This document shows, one piece after another, positions 1 through 8,467 of a stretch of DNA of 64,000 nt. Position numbers and translations under genes: made by a program. The stretch's first letter is position 1, and every line of letters starts with the position of its first letter. The notes under the pieces were generated by a model, which saw only the letters and a program-made list of their open reading frames with translations, made no database searches and was not told the DNA's origin. This DNA comes from Noviherbaspirillum sp. Root189 (GTDB lineage Bacteria > Pseudomonadota > Gammaproteobacteria > Burkholderiales > Burkholderiaceae_D), in contig NZ_LMHZ01000089.1 of the NCBI RefSeq assembly GCF_001428545.1, positions 1 to 64,000 on the forward strand, written 5' to 3'.

Positions 1-45
1 ATGATAGTGCTGCAACCAGTGTGAAAGTAGGTCATCGTCAGGCTT
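1..45 (+). rRNA. rrf: 5S ribosomal RNA, 3' end (partial)
   Basis: The first ~45 bases match the 3' part of a betaproteobacterial 5S rRNA: an ATGATAGTG segment, then GTGTGAAAGTAGGTCATCG and CAGGCT. A rho-independent terminator follows directly, as expected at the end of an rRNA operon. The 5' part lies outside the window. The exact mature 3' end is uncertain by a few bases. Confidence 0.85.
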
Positions 46-53
46 GTATTACC

Positions 54-85
54 AAAAGCCCCATCCCCAACAGGATGGGGCTTTT
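54..85 (+). terminator. rho-independent terminator of the rRNA operon
   Basis: AAAAGCCCCATCC (54-66) pairs perfectly with its complement at 73-85 around a 6-base loop, and the 3' arm ends in a run of five T. It lies 9 bases after the 5S 3' end, so it ends the rRNA operon. Confidence 0.9.
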
Positions 86-122
86 TGCGTTCCAGCGCCT
101 CCTTCCCATCCAGCATCGCCCT

Positions 123-188
123 TCACCTTTGCGGCGCTGTAACTGATCCACGGCTTTGATTGAGCGGAATGTTCGTTCCTGTCGGCAT
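123..188 (-). other. 21-codon ORF with a very strong Shine-Dalgarno; possible gene remnant
   Basis: On the minus strand an ATG at 188 is preceded by TAAGGAGGAAAACG, a near-perfect ribosome-binding site with 6-base spacing. The frame then stops after only 21 codons (MPTGTNIPL...). No family is recognised. The strength of the site against so short a frame suggests a leader peptide or the 5' stump of a lost gene, but it may be chance. Confidence 0.2.
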
Positions 189-323
189 CGTTTTCCTCCT
201 TACTGTAAGGACTGCTTCGCAAAAAGCGTGTTACTCCAAGTTCAGAGCGCTAAACCGTGAATCTGCTGTCCATTTCAATGTCATATTTCCATCTACCTGC
301 TCCGCACTGACGAAAGCATAACG

Positions 324-551
324 ATGGAAAAGCATGAAATCACGATAGAGGACCTGGAACGGATGGCAACAGCAATGGCAAATGCGATACCGGATCTTGA
401 GTGTCCGGAATGCTGCACCGTCGAACTGCGGCATCATTATGTAGAGTTGAGTGCGGCGCTTTATCAGGACGAATGGGAGTGGGCTTATTTTGCAACAGCC
501 TTGCTCCAATACCGGACACAGAAAAAAGCGAACGCTTCTGGCTCTTCTTGA
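324..551 (+). CDS. small hypothetical protein
   Basis: A 75-residue acidic, helix-rich protein with a Cys cluster (ECPECC, residues ~26-31) of the kind that could hold a metal or be a redox site. I do not recognise the family. No clear ribosome-binding site precedes the ATG. It lies on the same strand as, and 27 bp before, the 2H-like gene at 579, so the two may be co-transcribed. The local base composition is less GC-rich than the genes after 1.8 kb, which with the position beside an rRNA operon suggests an acquired segment. Confidence 0.4.
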   Translation: MEKHEITIEDLERMATAMANAIPDLECPECCTVELRHHYVELSAALYQDEWEWAYFATALLQYRTQKKANASGSS

Positions 552-578
552 GGCTGGCGGATCACTCCTGCATCTACT

Positions 579-1094
579 ATGGCACCAGGTAGATTAACGG
601 CACAGGGTAGGCTAGCCTATAACCTTCCACCTATACGCTCCAGCAAACCCTACAACAAACAATCATTGGTCGCGACGCTACCGCACGACGACCTCGATTT
701 GCTCTACCAGTGGTTCGTCGTACGCCAGTATGGTCAAGGATTGCGCCTGAATCGTCCGATCTTCGGCACGCATGTGACCGTGGTACGACCGGAGGAAGAT
801 GTCCCCAACATGATCCTATGGGGAAGGTACGAAGGTGTTCAGGTAGATGTGGAATATGATGTGGAACTGCGCAACCATTTCAGATTCTGGTCGCTTCCTG
901 TTTATAGCCATTTCTTTCAGGAAATTCGCATCGAGCTAGGTTTACAGCCAGAGCCCGATTTCCATATCACCATCGGTCGCCAATTTGACTGGCAACCGAT
1001 TCCACCAAGCGCGCGCCGTTACGCCGCTCAAATCAGGGCCGAGCGCCTGGCACGTGAGCGGGCGGCTTTTGCCGGTATTCCACCGTGGCTCTGA
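579..1094 (+). CDS. 2H phosphoesterase-like protein (inferred)
   Basis: A 171-residue soluble protein. It carries two H-x-T-x motifs in hydrophobic strands: HVTVV at residues ~65-69 and HITIG at ~129-133, about 64 residues apart. Paired HxTx motifs are the signature of the 2H phosphoesterase fold (LigT, 2',3'-cyclic phosphodiesterases, phage T4 57B relatives), where the two His residues cleave or seal cyclic RNA or nucleotide phosphates. The assignment rests on these motifs and the size only; overall similarity to a named family is not evident. No good ribosome-binding site is seen at 579, so translation may be coupled to the gene at 324. A tRNA- or RNA-repair or phage-derived role is possible. 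Confidence 0.55.
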   Translation: MAPGRLTAQGRLAYNLPPIRSSKPYNKQSLVATLPHDDLDLLYQWFVVRQYGQGLRLNRPIFGTHVTVVRPEEDVPNMILWGRYEGVQVDVEYDVELRNHFRFWSLPVYSHFFQEIRIELGLQPEPDFHITIGRQFDWQPIPPSARRYAAQIRAERLARERAAFAGIPPWL

Positions 1095-1170
1095 TCAATA
1101 CCAGGGGTATCCATAAGCTGGTTAAGTGCACTGTGCGCCGCTTGGCAATATTTCATGTTTACGAGGTCTT

Positions 1171-1389
1171 ATGCAAGTCTTGGTATCGAGTTCCGCCATC
1201 AACAATATTCGTGTCCAGGCCGAGTTACGTGATAACGAAACCGCACGCGCGATTTTCGAGGCTTTACACGCCCCACCTGAATGGAATCTTGAGAGGCAAG
1301 ATGACGGATACTGGAGTGTCCCGGTTAACGTGCGTTGGCGTGCCTTTCTATTGGGATGGTATGCCAGTCAGGAAACAGGAAGCTGGTAG
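1171..1389 (+). CDS. small hypothetical protein
   Basis: A 72-residue protein starting MQVLVSSSAIN. The ATG at 1171 is preferred over the upstream in-frame ATG at 1126 because GAGG lies 6 bases before it (1163-1166). Tryptophan-rich in the second half, with no membrane segment or recognised domain. Same strand as the two preceding small genes, 76 bp after the 2H-like gene; the three may be one acquired cassette. Confidence 0.45.
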   Translation: MQVLVSSSAINNIRVQAELRDNETARAIFEALHAPPEWNLERQDDGYWSVPVNVRWRAFLLGWYASQETGSW

Positions 1390-1656
1390 AAAGCTGCTTG
1401 ATTCTGACGTTGTATTAGCCAACGTCTTCATTAATCCGCATCGTGCTTGATGCACGTATTGATCTTTAAAAGAGCGAGAGCGAAGCGGTTCCGGTGGGTA
1501 TCTTTTCCTCAACGCATTGAATGGCGGCCACGCCGTTACTTAGGCCTACTTAAACGATTTTGCAATCGTGTTTGATTTTTCGGTTCCCTCGAACGTCGCG
1601 CGCCCGATATCATCAGGTTTCGCACCGCCTTTACTTGACGTCAGGAGCGGACCGGG

Positions 1657-1826
1657 CTTAATACCAATCCAATTCTGACCCATAACGCAACATGACATCG
1701 CATCTCTTTCCGCCTGCTTGCGTTGCACGCGTCGTCAATAGCCCGCTATTGACTCCTCCTGCGCCTTGCCAGCCAAAAAAAATCCATCGATTTCATTTGT
1801 TACGTCACAGGTCGGAATTGGTATAA
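1657..1826. repeat. MITE-like palindromic repeat, copy 1
   Basis: About 170 bp bounded by imperfect inverted ends: CTTAATACCAATCC on the left and GGAATTGGTATAAG on the right. Inside is a perfect small palindrome, GTCAATAGCCCGCTATTGAC (near 1734-1753). A second, clearly homologous copy lies at 40085-40222 and shares the core from CCCATAACGC through CTCCTGCG. No protein is encoded, so it is a non-autonomous repeat. It fills most of the 464-bp gap between 1389 and 1854 and ends 27 bp before the PBP start codon; I see nothing else in that gap. Confidence 0.75.
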
Positions 1827-1853
1827 GCCGGACAAGATATCAGATCAATCCAT

Positions 1854-4298
1854 ATGCCGAATGTAATCAGTTCAGCCATCCTGCGTTTCTATCACCACAT
1901 CAAAACTTATTTCACCGTTGCTCTTGATCGCTCGGCAACATGGAACACACGCTGCGGCGCTGCATTGAAAGGATTTGCGTCCCTCTTCGGCCTCGGCATA
2001 ATCGCACTCGTCCTGTACGCAATCATTCTCATCCCATTGACGCCGAGTACGGCAGATTTGCGCAAGGCAAAGAACGAGCAGCCCAGCGTGCTGATATCCG
2101 CTGATGGGAAGCGCCTCGCTGTCTTCAATAGATTAAACCGGGAATGGGTGCCACTGAGCCGCATTTCTCCTAATGTGGTGAATGCGCTGATCGCTACTGA
2201 GGATCATCGCTTCTATGAACATCATGGCGTTGAGCCGCTGCGTATGCTCGTTGGCGCGATGCGTACTGTAATAGGCGATCCTGAAGGTGGTTCCACCATC
2301 ACGCAGCAGCTTGCTCGCAATATGTACCCGGAAGAGATCGGGCGCAAGCGTACGATCACGCGAAAATTTAAGGAAATCATCACTGCCCTGAAGCTGGAGC
2401 GCGCCTATACCAAAAAGGAGATTCTCGAAAGCTATCTCAATACCGTGCCATTTCTGTATAACGCGTTCGGCATCGAAATGGCCGCACGGACCTATTTCGA
2501 CAAGCCTGCGAGCAAGCTGAGCTTGCTTGAGAGCGCTACCCTGGTCGGCATGCTCAAGGGCACGAGCTATTACAATCCAGTCTTCAACCCCGAGAGAGCA
2601 ATGAAGCGGCGCAACGTAGTGCTGCAGCAAATGGTCAAACGGAAGGTGTTGAGCCAGGCGAACTTTGACGCGATCAAAGGGCGGCCGGTTGTGCTGGATT
2701 TCGAGCGTCAGCAGGAGGCGCTGGGGCCCGCACCGCATTTCGCGCAACAGTTGCGCAAGTGGCTGATTGAATGGGCTGATCGCAACGATTACAACATCTA
2801 TCAGGACGGATTGATGGTGTACACAACCATCGATTCCCGCATGCAGGCCCTGGCCAATCGTGCGGTGAACCGACAGGCGGAGGGATTGCAGGCGGTTGCC
2901 GATGTGGAATGGGCGAGCAGCTCGGAACGACTTCTTTCCACGAGCACTTCAGCGTATGTCGAACGACGGTCGAGGGTACAGCGGTTTGCCTACTTCTGGA
3001 ACAGCCGTACCGACCTGGTGAATGCCTTTATCCGTGAATCGAGTGCATACAAGCGCGCCCTCGGCGATGGAACGCCACCTGAGGAAGCGCTTGCCACGCT
3101 ACGGAAGAATCCGGATTTCATCGCCAGGTTAAAGGAACAGAAGACGCGTCTTGAAGCAGGCTTCATTGCGGTCGATCCGGTCACTGCGCATGTAAAAGCT
3201 TGGGTAGGCAGTCGCGATTTCGTTACGGATCAGTACGATCATGTCGGACAGGCAAGACGGCAACCCGGTTCGACGTTCAAGCCCTTTGTCTATGGCGCAG
3301 CGCTTGAACAAGGTATGTCACCCACTAAGCAGTTCATCGACGCGCCGATTGAAATCACTTTGCCGAACGGAGCAATCTGGAAGCCGTCCGACATTACTGC
3401 GCCGAGCGGCCGGTCTTTAAGCGCGCGTGAAGGGCTGATGTATTCGAAAAACACCATCACTGCACGGGTGATGCTGGAAACAGGACCTGCGCGTGTGGCA
3501 GGGCTTGCCCGGAAGATGGGCGTCAATCAAAGTCCGCTAGATCCTGTTCCATCGCTGGCTCTCGGCACCAGTCCGGTGACCTTGTTTGAAATGGCGACTG
3601 CCTACATGGCAATTGCCGACGGCGGTGAGTATCGCAAGCCTGTCCTCGTCACCCGCATTACGGACAAGGCCGGCAATGTGCTCGCCAGCTTTGACACTGA
3701 GCGTCATCCAGCGATGTCTCGTGATAATGCAGAACAATTGGTCGATATGATGCGCGGTGCGATCAATCAGGGAACAGGACAAGGTATCCGTTCCCGCTTC
3801 GGGATTCGCGCGGATGTGGCAGGCAAGACCGGTACAACACAGGACAATTCAGATGGATGGTTCATGCTGATGCATCCCCGTCTCGTGGTTGGGTCCTGGG
3901 TTGGATTCAATGACTCGCGTGTCAGCATGCGCAGCACGCATTGGGGGCAGGGCGGACACAATGCCTTGCTGGTGGTTGGCGATTTTTTTCAACAAGCGCT
4001 CAATGCCCGGCTGGTTGATCCGGCCGCACAGTTCACACGCCCAAGCGAATCGATCTTCGATAAGGCGATCGATATTTTCAGAAATATTTTTGGCGCGGAT
4101 ACCAAGCCATCGGCGCCGCCATCTCCATCGTCCTCTCCCTCGAAAGAGCCGGAGCCCGACGCATCACCGCTGGATGCACTGGAAAAGTTGATCAAGCAGG
4201 CAAGAGACGTGGAAAAAACGTATATCGAGTGGCGGCAGCGTATTGATGATTTTTTAAATACCATCAAGCGATTGTTCAGCGAAACAAGCAACTTTTAA
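1854..4298 (+). CDS. class A penicillin-binding protein (PBP1A-type transglycosylase/transpeptidase)
   Basis: An 814-residue bifunctional peptidoglycan synthase that polymerises lipid II glycan and cross-links the stem peptides on the outer face of the inner membrane. One membrane anchor (~residues 43-63). The glycosyltransferase domain (~80-270) has the catalytic Glu in ATEDHRFYEHHG (E116) and GGSTITQQLARN (~145-156). The transpeptidase domain has S-T-F-K (~473-476), S-K-N (~531-533) and K-T-G-T (~658-661). The ~75-residue Ser/Pro- and Lys-rich tail after ~735 is probably disordered then coiled. All catalytic motifs are intact. It is monocistronic, with a repeat element just upstream and a shared terminator with the convergent TRAP operon. 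It is not the classic mrcA context (no ponA/pil neighbours), so it may be a second PBP1A paralogue. Confidence 0.93.
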   Translation: MPNVISSAILRFYHHIKTYFTVALDRSATWNTRCGAALKGFASLFGLGIIALVLYAIILIPLTPSTADLRKAKNEQPSVLISADGKRLAVFNRLNREWVPLSRISPNVVNALIATEDHRFYEHHGVEPLRMLVGAMRTVIGDPEGGSTITQQLARNMYPEEIGRKRTITRKFKEIITALKLERAYTKKEILESYLNTVPFLYNAFGIEMAARTYFDKPASKLSLLESATLVGMLKGTSYYNPVFNPERAMKRRNVVLQQMVKRKVLSQANFDAIKGRPVVLDFERQQEALGPAPHFAQQLRKWLIEWADRNDYNIYQDGLMVYTTIDSRMQALANRAVNRQAEGLQAVADVEWASSSERLLSTSTSAYVERRSRVQRFAYFWNSRTDLVNAFIRESSAYKRALGDGTPPEEALATLRKNPDFIARLKEQKTRLEAGFIAVDPVTAHVKAWVGSRDFVTDQYDHVGQARRQPGSTFKPFVYGAALEQGMSPTKQFIDAPIEITLPNGAIWKPSDITAPSGRSLSAREGLMYSKNTITARVMLETGPARVAGLARKMGVNQSPLDPVPSLALGTSPVTLFEMATAYMAIADGGEYRKPVLVTRITDKAGNVLASFDTERHPAMSRDNAEQLVDMMRGAINQGTGQGIRSRFGIRADVAGKTGTTQDNSDGWFMLMHPRLVVGSWVGFNDSRVSMRSTHWGQGGHNALLVVGDFFQQALNARLVDPAAQFTRPSESIFDKAIDIFRNIFGADTKPSAPPSPSSSPSKEPEPDASPLDALEKLIKQARDVEKTYIEWRQRIDDFLNTIKRLFSETSNF

Positions 4299-4334
4299 CG
4301 TTTCTGTCCGATGCGCTGCTGACAAAAACAAAGG

Positions 4335-4365
4335 CTGGCGAGACCGACTTGGTCGGTCTCGCCAG
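4335..4365. terminator. bidirectional hairpin terminator
   Basis: A perfect 14-bp stem (4335-4348 with 4352-4365, loop of 3) lies between the convergent PBP gene and TRAP operon. On the minus strand it is followed by CCTTTGTTTTTG, so it suits the end of the TRAP operon best. Confidence 0.8.
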
Positions 4366-4370
4366 GGGCC

Positions 4371-6356
4371 CTATTTATACAATAGCTCCGGCAGCCACAA
4401 ACCAATGGCAGGGAACACGTACAACAGAATCAAGGCAATGATCTGGATTCCCATGAAGGGGATCATGCCAAGAAAAATCTGATTCAGCGTGACATGCGGC
4501 GGGGACACGCCCTTCAGGTAAAACGCCGACATTGCGACCGGTGGCGACAGGAAGGCTGTTTGCAGATTCAATGCAACCAGCAAACCGAAGAACAAGGGAT
4601 CGATGTTGAAATGGGCGAGCAGCGGAATGAAAATTGGCATGAAGATCACGATGATCTCTGTCCATTCCAGCGGCCAGCCAAGCAGGAAAATCACAACCTG
4701 CGCAAGGATCATGAATTGCACCGGGGTCAAGTCCATCGATAACACCCACTGGTTGATGATTTCCTGTCCGCCCAGGAGTGCAAACGCCGCTGAAAAAATA
4801 CTCGACCCGACAAACAGCCAGCAAACCATGGCGCTTGTTTTTGCGGTGAGAAAGACTGACTCCCTTAGCACATCCATATTAAGTCGGCGATACGCTGCTG
4901 CAAGCAACAAACCACCCATCGATCCCATGGCGGCCGCTTCCGTAGGTGTCGCGAGACCAAACACAATGGCTCCCAGCACAGCGAGAATCAGCAAGGCTAA
5001 CGGGAAGAACGAGCCAAGCAGCATTTTAAAAATTTCAAAGCGGGCAAATGTCAGAAAGACGTAGAAAGCCAGCAAGGCCGCCAAGCCCAGGCCAAACGCA
5101 ATCCAGTATGCAGGCGGCGCATTGGTCGTTACGGCTGCGGTAGCATTCTTGTCATTTGAATCCGTCGGGCTTTGAGGCTGTGCCTTTTGCGATTCCGCCT
5201 GCGGAGTGCCCTGTTGAATGGGTTGTGCCCCCGGTGTTGCGGTGTCGGCACCTTCGGTTGGCGGTTCGGCCAATCCACCTTCGACAGGTGGCTCGCCGAG
5301 ACTTCCTTCGGCTGGCGGCTCAGCAAGTCCACCGTCGCTTGAGCTTGCCGCACCGGAGTCCATGCCGATGCCCATTTCGACTAATCCCGATTGCTCTTGT
5401 GACGCCGCCTTTGTCACCGCCTGGTAGGCGAATCCCATAACAAGCGCGAATGCCAGCGCCGGAAGCAAGGCAATCCCGAGCTGCGAAAGCAGAACCCGCG
5501 CCGGGACACCCGCGTTTCGTTTGCCCTTAAGTGCGCCGACAAAGCCGCTGACTGCATTGCGGCTACCTGTGCTAATGATGGAACGGGAATACGCTGGCAG
5601 CGGGACCTTCCTGTCCTCGGGAGCAAGCGGAGGGGCCCATTGGGGTTTCAGTTTGGCGACCAGGATGACGTAGCCTACATACAGCAAAGCCAGCATGAGG
5701 CCCGGAAAGAAAGCGCCGGCATAGAGCTTGACCACCGAAACACCAGCTGTCGCGCCGTACACGATGAGCAGTACCGATGGTGGGATCAGAATGCCAAGAC
5801 AACCGCCGGCCGTAATCGAGCCGGCTGCCAGTTTGACGTTATAACCGGCTTTCAGCATCGAAGGCATTGCCAGCAAGCCCATCAGCGTAACGACTGCACC
5901 AACAATGCCGGTTGCGGTTGCGAAGATTGCGCAAGTAACGATAGTGGCCACCGCCAGCGAACCCGGCAAACGCGCCATGGCCAAGTGCAGGCTTTTGAAC
6001 AGCTTGTCTATCAGGTTTGCTCGCTCGACCAGGTAACCCATGAACACAAAGAGGGGTACCGAAATCAGCACGTCATTGGCCATCACGGAATACGCGCGCT
6101 GCACCATCAGATCCAGTGTCTGCTGCACGGCAATGTCGGGATTGACGTTGCGGTAGGCAAACCAGGTGAAGATGACTCCCATGCCCATCAGGGTAAACGC
6201 TGTCGGAAAGCCCAGCATGATCGCAATTACGATCAGCCCCAGCATTAATAACCCAAGGTGACCGTTGGTCATTTCGGCGGGGGACGGCATCATGGCAAAC
6301 AGGCCGACGATGACCATGCCCATGATGGCTAGTCCGAACCAGACTTCCTTTCTCAT
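4371..6356 (-). CDS. dctM: TRAP transporter large permease DctM, with internal Pro/Glu-rich insert
   Basis: The 12-helix-type membrane subunit of a tripartite ATP-independent periplasmic transporter; it couples Na+ or H+ flow to uptake of a receptor-bound organic acid. At 661 residues it is ~200 longer than the usual ~430. Residues ~1-310 and ~416-661 carry the DctM helices (for example GILIPPSVLLIVYGA near 188-202). Between them, ~313-415 is a hydrophilic, low-complexity stretch with three imperfect repeats of LxEPPxEG (~344-369) and Gln/Pro/Thr-rich sequence. The start overlaps the DctQ stop by 4 bp, so translation is coupled. Last gene of dctP-dctQ-dctM. The insert could be a flexible linker between two halves or a loop exposed at the membrane surface; its function is unknown. 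Confidence 0.9.
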   Translation of the reverse strand: MRKEVWFGLAIMGMVIVGLFAMMPSPAEMTNGHLGLLMLGLIVIAIMLGFPTAFTLMGMGVIFTWFAYRNVNPDIAVQQTLDLMVQRAYSVMANDVLISVPLFVFMGYLVERANLIDKLFKSLHLAMARLPGSLAVATIVTCAIFATATGIVGAVVTLMGLLAMPSMLKAGYNVKLAAGSITAGGCLGILIPPSVLLIVYGATAGVSVVKLYAGAFFPGLMLALLYVGYVILVAKLKPQWAPPLAPEDRKVPLPAYSRSIISTGSRNAVSGFVGALKGKRNAGVPARVLLSQLGIALLPALAFALVMGFAYQAVTKAASQEQSGLVEMGIGMDSGAASSSDGGLAEPPAEGSLGEPPVEGGLAEPPTEGADTATPGAQPIQQGTPQAESQKAQPQSPTDSNDKNATAAVTTNAPPAYWIAFGLGLAALLAFYVFLTFARFEIFKMLLGSFFPLALLILAVLGAIVFGLATPTEAAAMGSMGGLLLAAAYRRLNMDVLRESVFLTAKTSAMVCWLFVGSSIFSAAFALLGGQEIINQWVLSMDLTPVQFMILAQVVIFLLGWPLEWTEIIVIFMPIFIPLLAHFNIDPLFFGLLVALNLQTAFLSPPVAMSAFYLKGVSPPHVTLNQIFLGMIPFMGIQIIALILLYVFPAIGLWLPELLYK

Positions 6357-6979
6357 TTCGTCTCCCTGTTGTTCGTGTGGCCGTTCGCGGGCGCTGATAC
6401 CGATGGTTCATCGGTTACGTGGACCATTTCCTTGAGTTTTTCGACGTCCACTTCCTCAACGTCTTCTTCGCGTGATGGCCATGCTCCATCACGGATACAG
6501 ACGATGCATCGAATGATTTCGACGAAGCCTTGCAGCAGCAGGAAAGCTCCTGCAATCGGGATAATCGTTTTAAATGGAGCAAGCGGAGGCCCGTTGGCCG
6601 TGATATTCGAATGCTCGTTGATCGCCCATGCTTCTTCGGCGAAGGTGTAGCCGGCCCAGATGAGAGCAATGACACCCGGAAGGAAAAACAGGAAGTAAAG
6701 GATCAGATCCAGGGTTGCCTGGAGTCGGGGCGGGAAGAAACCGTACAACACATCACCACGTACATGGCCGTTTTTTGCCAGCGTATAAGCACCGGCCATC
6801 ATGAACGCTATGCCGTACATCATGATCATCAGATCGAAAGCCCAGGCGCTCGGACGGTTCAATACATAACGTGAAAAAACTTCCCATGAAATCTGCACGG
6901 TAAGCACCAGGATAAGCCAGGCAAATGCCTGACCTATCCAGGTGCTTACCCTGTCGACGGAGAGCAAGAGCTTCTGCAT
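6353..6979 (-). CDS. dctQ: TRAP transporter small permease DctQ
   Basis: A 208-residue membrane protein with four predicted helices (for example ~16-33, ~50-66, ~90-110, ~135-158) typical of DctQ, which forms the membrane complex with DctM and docks the periplasmic receptor. The C-terminal ~40 residues are acidic and cytoplasmic (EEDVEEVDVEKLKEM). It sits between the receptor gene (142 bp upstream) and dctM (4-bp overlap). Family assignment is from order, size and topology. Confidence 0.88.
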   Translation of the reverse strand: MQKLLLSVDRVSTWIGQAFAWLILVLTVQISWEVFSRYVLNRPSAWAFDLMIMMYGIAFMMAGAYTLAKNGHVRGDVLYGFFPPRLQATLDLILYFLFFLPGVIALIWAGYTFAEEAWAINEHSNITANGPPLAPFKTIIPIAGAFLLLQGFVEIIRCIVCIRDGAWPSREEDVEEVDVEKLKEMVHVTDEPSVSAPANGHTNNRETK

Positions 6980-7121
6980 TTCTCAATTCCCAGAGGTAAA
7001 AGCGTGTGAAAAGACGGGCAGCGGAGTGTGTCCTCCGCGTGCCTAAATACGATCGCATCAACTGCGAACGGGCGCACTCCGCGAGTGCGAATGGCGCCCT
7101 GATCAGCCGTTCCGGGCTCGC

Positions 7122-8261
7122 TCAGCTCTTGGTGCCCGCAGGCTTTTTGCCGAAGTAGTGGTTGAAGGCCATGCGACGCGGATTGTTGGTGTCCATATCC
7201 CACTTGACGGCGCGTGCGGCAAAGTCGCGCATCGACTTTTCAACTTCCTGGAACAACGGGTTGCCTTCCCGTTTCTTTGCAATAACCTCATCCCAGACCT
7301 TGAGTTGTTCCTGCAGGAAGGAGTCCGGCGTTTTGTAGAACTTGACGTTGTCCTTGGTTTGCAAGGCAATGTAGTCCTGCGAGTAGCGGTCCACGGCCTT
7401 CCATGACATATCAGCCGAGGCTGCTTCCACCGCGTTGTCGATGATCGCTTTCAGCTTGGCTGGCAGGGCGTTGTACTTGGTTTTGTTAAAGGTGATCTCG
7501 AACTGTTCCGAGCCCTGGTGGAAGCTCTGCAGCATGCAGACTTTGGACACGTCGGGGAAGCCCAGTATGCGGTCGGAGCTTGCATTGTTGAACTCGGCGC
7601 CGTCCAGCAGGCCGCGGTCAAGCGCCGGGACGATTTCGCCGCCCGGCAGAGCGTTGACGGCCGCACCCATTGACGTGAACAGGTCAATGGCCAGGCCGTT
7701 GGTGCGGTACTTGAGGCCTTTGAAATCTTCGCGTTTAGTAACCGGTTTCTTGAACCAGCCCAGTGGTTGCGCAGGCATTGGTCCGGTCAGGAAGGAAACC
7801 ACGTTTGCCCCGATTGAATCATAGAGCTTGGCAAGCAGTTCCTTGCCGCCGCCGTATTTATGCCAGGCGAGCACCATGTTGGCGTCCATTCCATAGGCAG
7901 GTCCGGACGTCCACAACGCGATGGCGCTTTGCTTGCCATAGTTATAGCCCATCACGCCATGTCCGCCGTCGAGCGTACCTTTGGAAACCGCATCCAGGAG
8001 ACCGAACGCCGGTACGACCGCACCGGCCGGGAGCACCTCGATCTTGAGCTCGCCGCCGGTCATGTCATTCACTTTCTTTGCAAAGTCATTTGCGTACTCA
8101 TGGAAAATGTCTTTGCTCGGCCAAGTACTCTGGAAACGGAACTGGGTTGGTGTTTGTGCCGTAGCGATCATTGGCATGGCAAGTGCTGTCGTGCTGGCGG
8201 CAGCGGTGCCTAGAAAGCGGCGACGGGAGGGGGTCTGGCCGGGCTTTTTACCGTTCTTCAT
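7122..8261 (-). CDS. dctP: TRAP transporter substrate-binding protein DctP, TakP-like
   Basis: A 379-residue periplasmic receptor. The N-terminus has a twin-arginine signal (SRRRFLGTAAA, residues ~12-22; probable cleavage after ATAQ, ~36), so it is folded before export. The mature part reads like the DctP7/TakP subfamily (FQSTWPSKDIFHEYANDFA, then WTSGPAYGMD), whose studied members bind 2-oxo acids such as pyruvate. The ligand here is an inference. It is first in the operon, and its 351-bp upstream region holds a perfect 24-bp palindrome. No regulator gene is adjacent. Confidence 0.88.
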   Translation of the reverse strand: MKNGKKPGQTPSRRRFLGTAAASTTALAMPMIATAQTPTQFRFQSTWPSKDIFHEYANDFAKKVNDMTGGELKIEVLPAGAVVPAFGLLDAVSKGTLDGGHGVMGYNYGKQSAIALWTSGPAYGMDANMVLAWHKYGGGKELLAKLYDSIGANVVSFLTGPMPAQPLGWFKKPVTKREDFKGLKYRTNGLAIDLFTSMGAAVNALPGGEIVPALDRGLLDGAEFNNASSDRILGFPDVSKVCMLQSFHQGSEQFEITFNKTKYNALPAKLKAIIDNAVEAASADMSWKAVDRYSQDYIALQTKDNVKFYKTPDSFLQEQLKVWDEVIAKKREGNPLFQEVEKSMRDFAARAVKWDMDTNNPRRMAFNHYFGKKPAGTKS

Positions 8262-8443
8262 GCTGTGTCTCCTAGTTTTAGCTTTAGGTTAGAAATGTCG
8301 TCCTTAGCGCCGGGAATCTTTGCATGGCGCGCGTGACGAACCCTACAAGATTGCGCTGCCCATATCCGATGTCAAGCCGCATTGCAACATTGAATTACCG
8401 TTACAATGATGGGCTTTGCTTTTCAAGCGAAGCTGATCTGTTA

Positions 8444-8467
8444 AGAAGAGCCGGCGCCGGCTCTTCT
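8444..8467. promoter_or_regulatory. perfect 24-bp palindrome upstream of the TRAP operon
   Basis: AGAAGAGCCGGC followed directly by its reverse complement. It lies in the 351-bp intergenic stretch 8262-8612, 183 bp before dctP and 146 bp after the AIM24-like gene, which points the same way. With no loop and no T-run it is more like a repressor operator than a terminator, but either is possible. I see no gene in the stretch. Confidence 0.4.

Noticed and set aside
1085-1450. 121-codon plus-strand frame overlapping the 72-residue gene at 1171
   Set aside because: No ribosome-binding site, and it overlaps a frame that has GAGG at good spacing.
5240-5340. Repeated GGC/TCG-rich units, considered as a CRISPR-like array
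   Set aside because: They are imperfect 24-27 bp coding repeats for EPP motifs inside DctM, with no spacers.
5640-6248. Open 202-codon plus-strand frame rich in His, Gln and Asp
   Set aside because: Antisense to the DctM helices; its polar composition is the mirror of hydrophobic codons.
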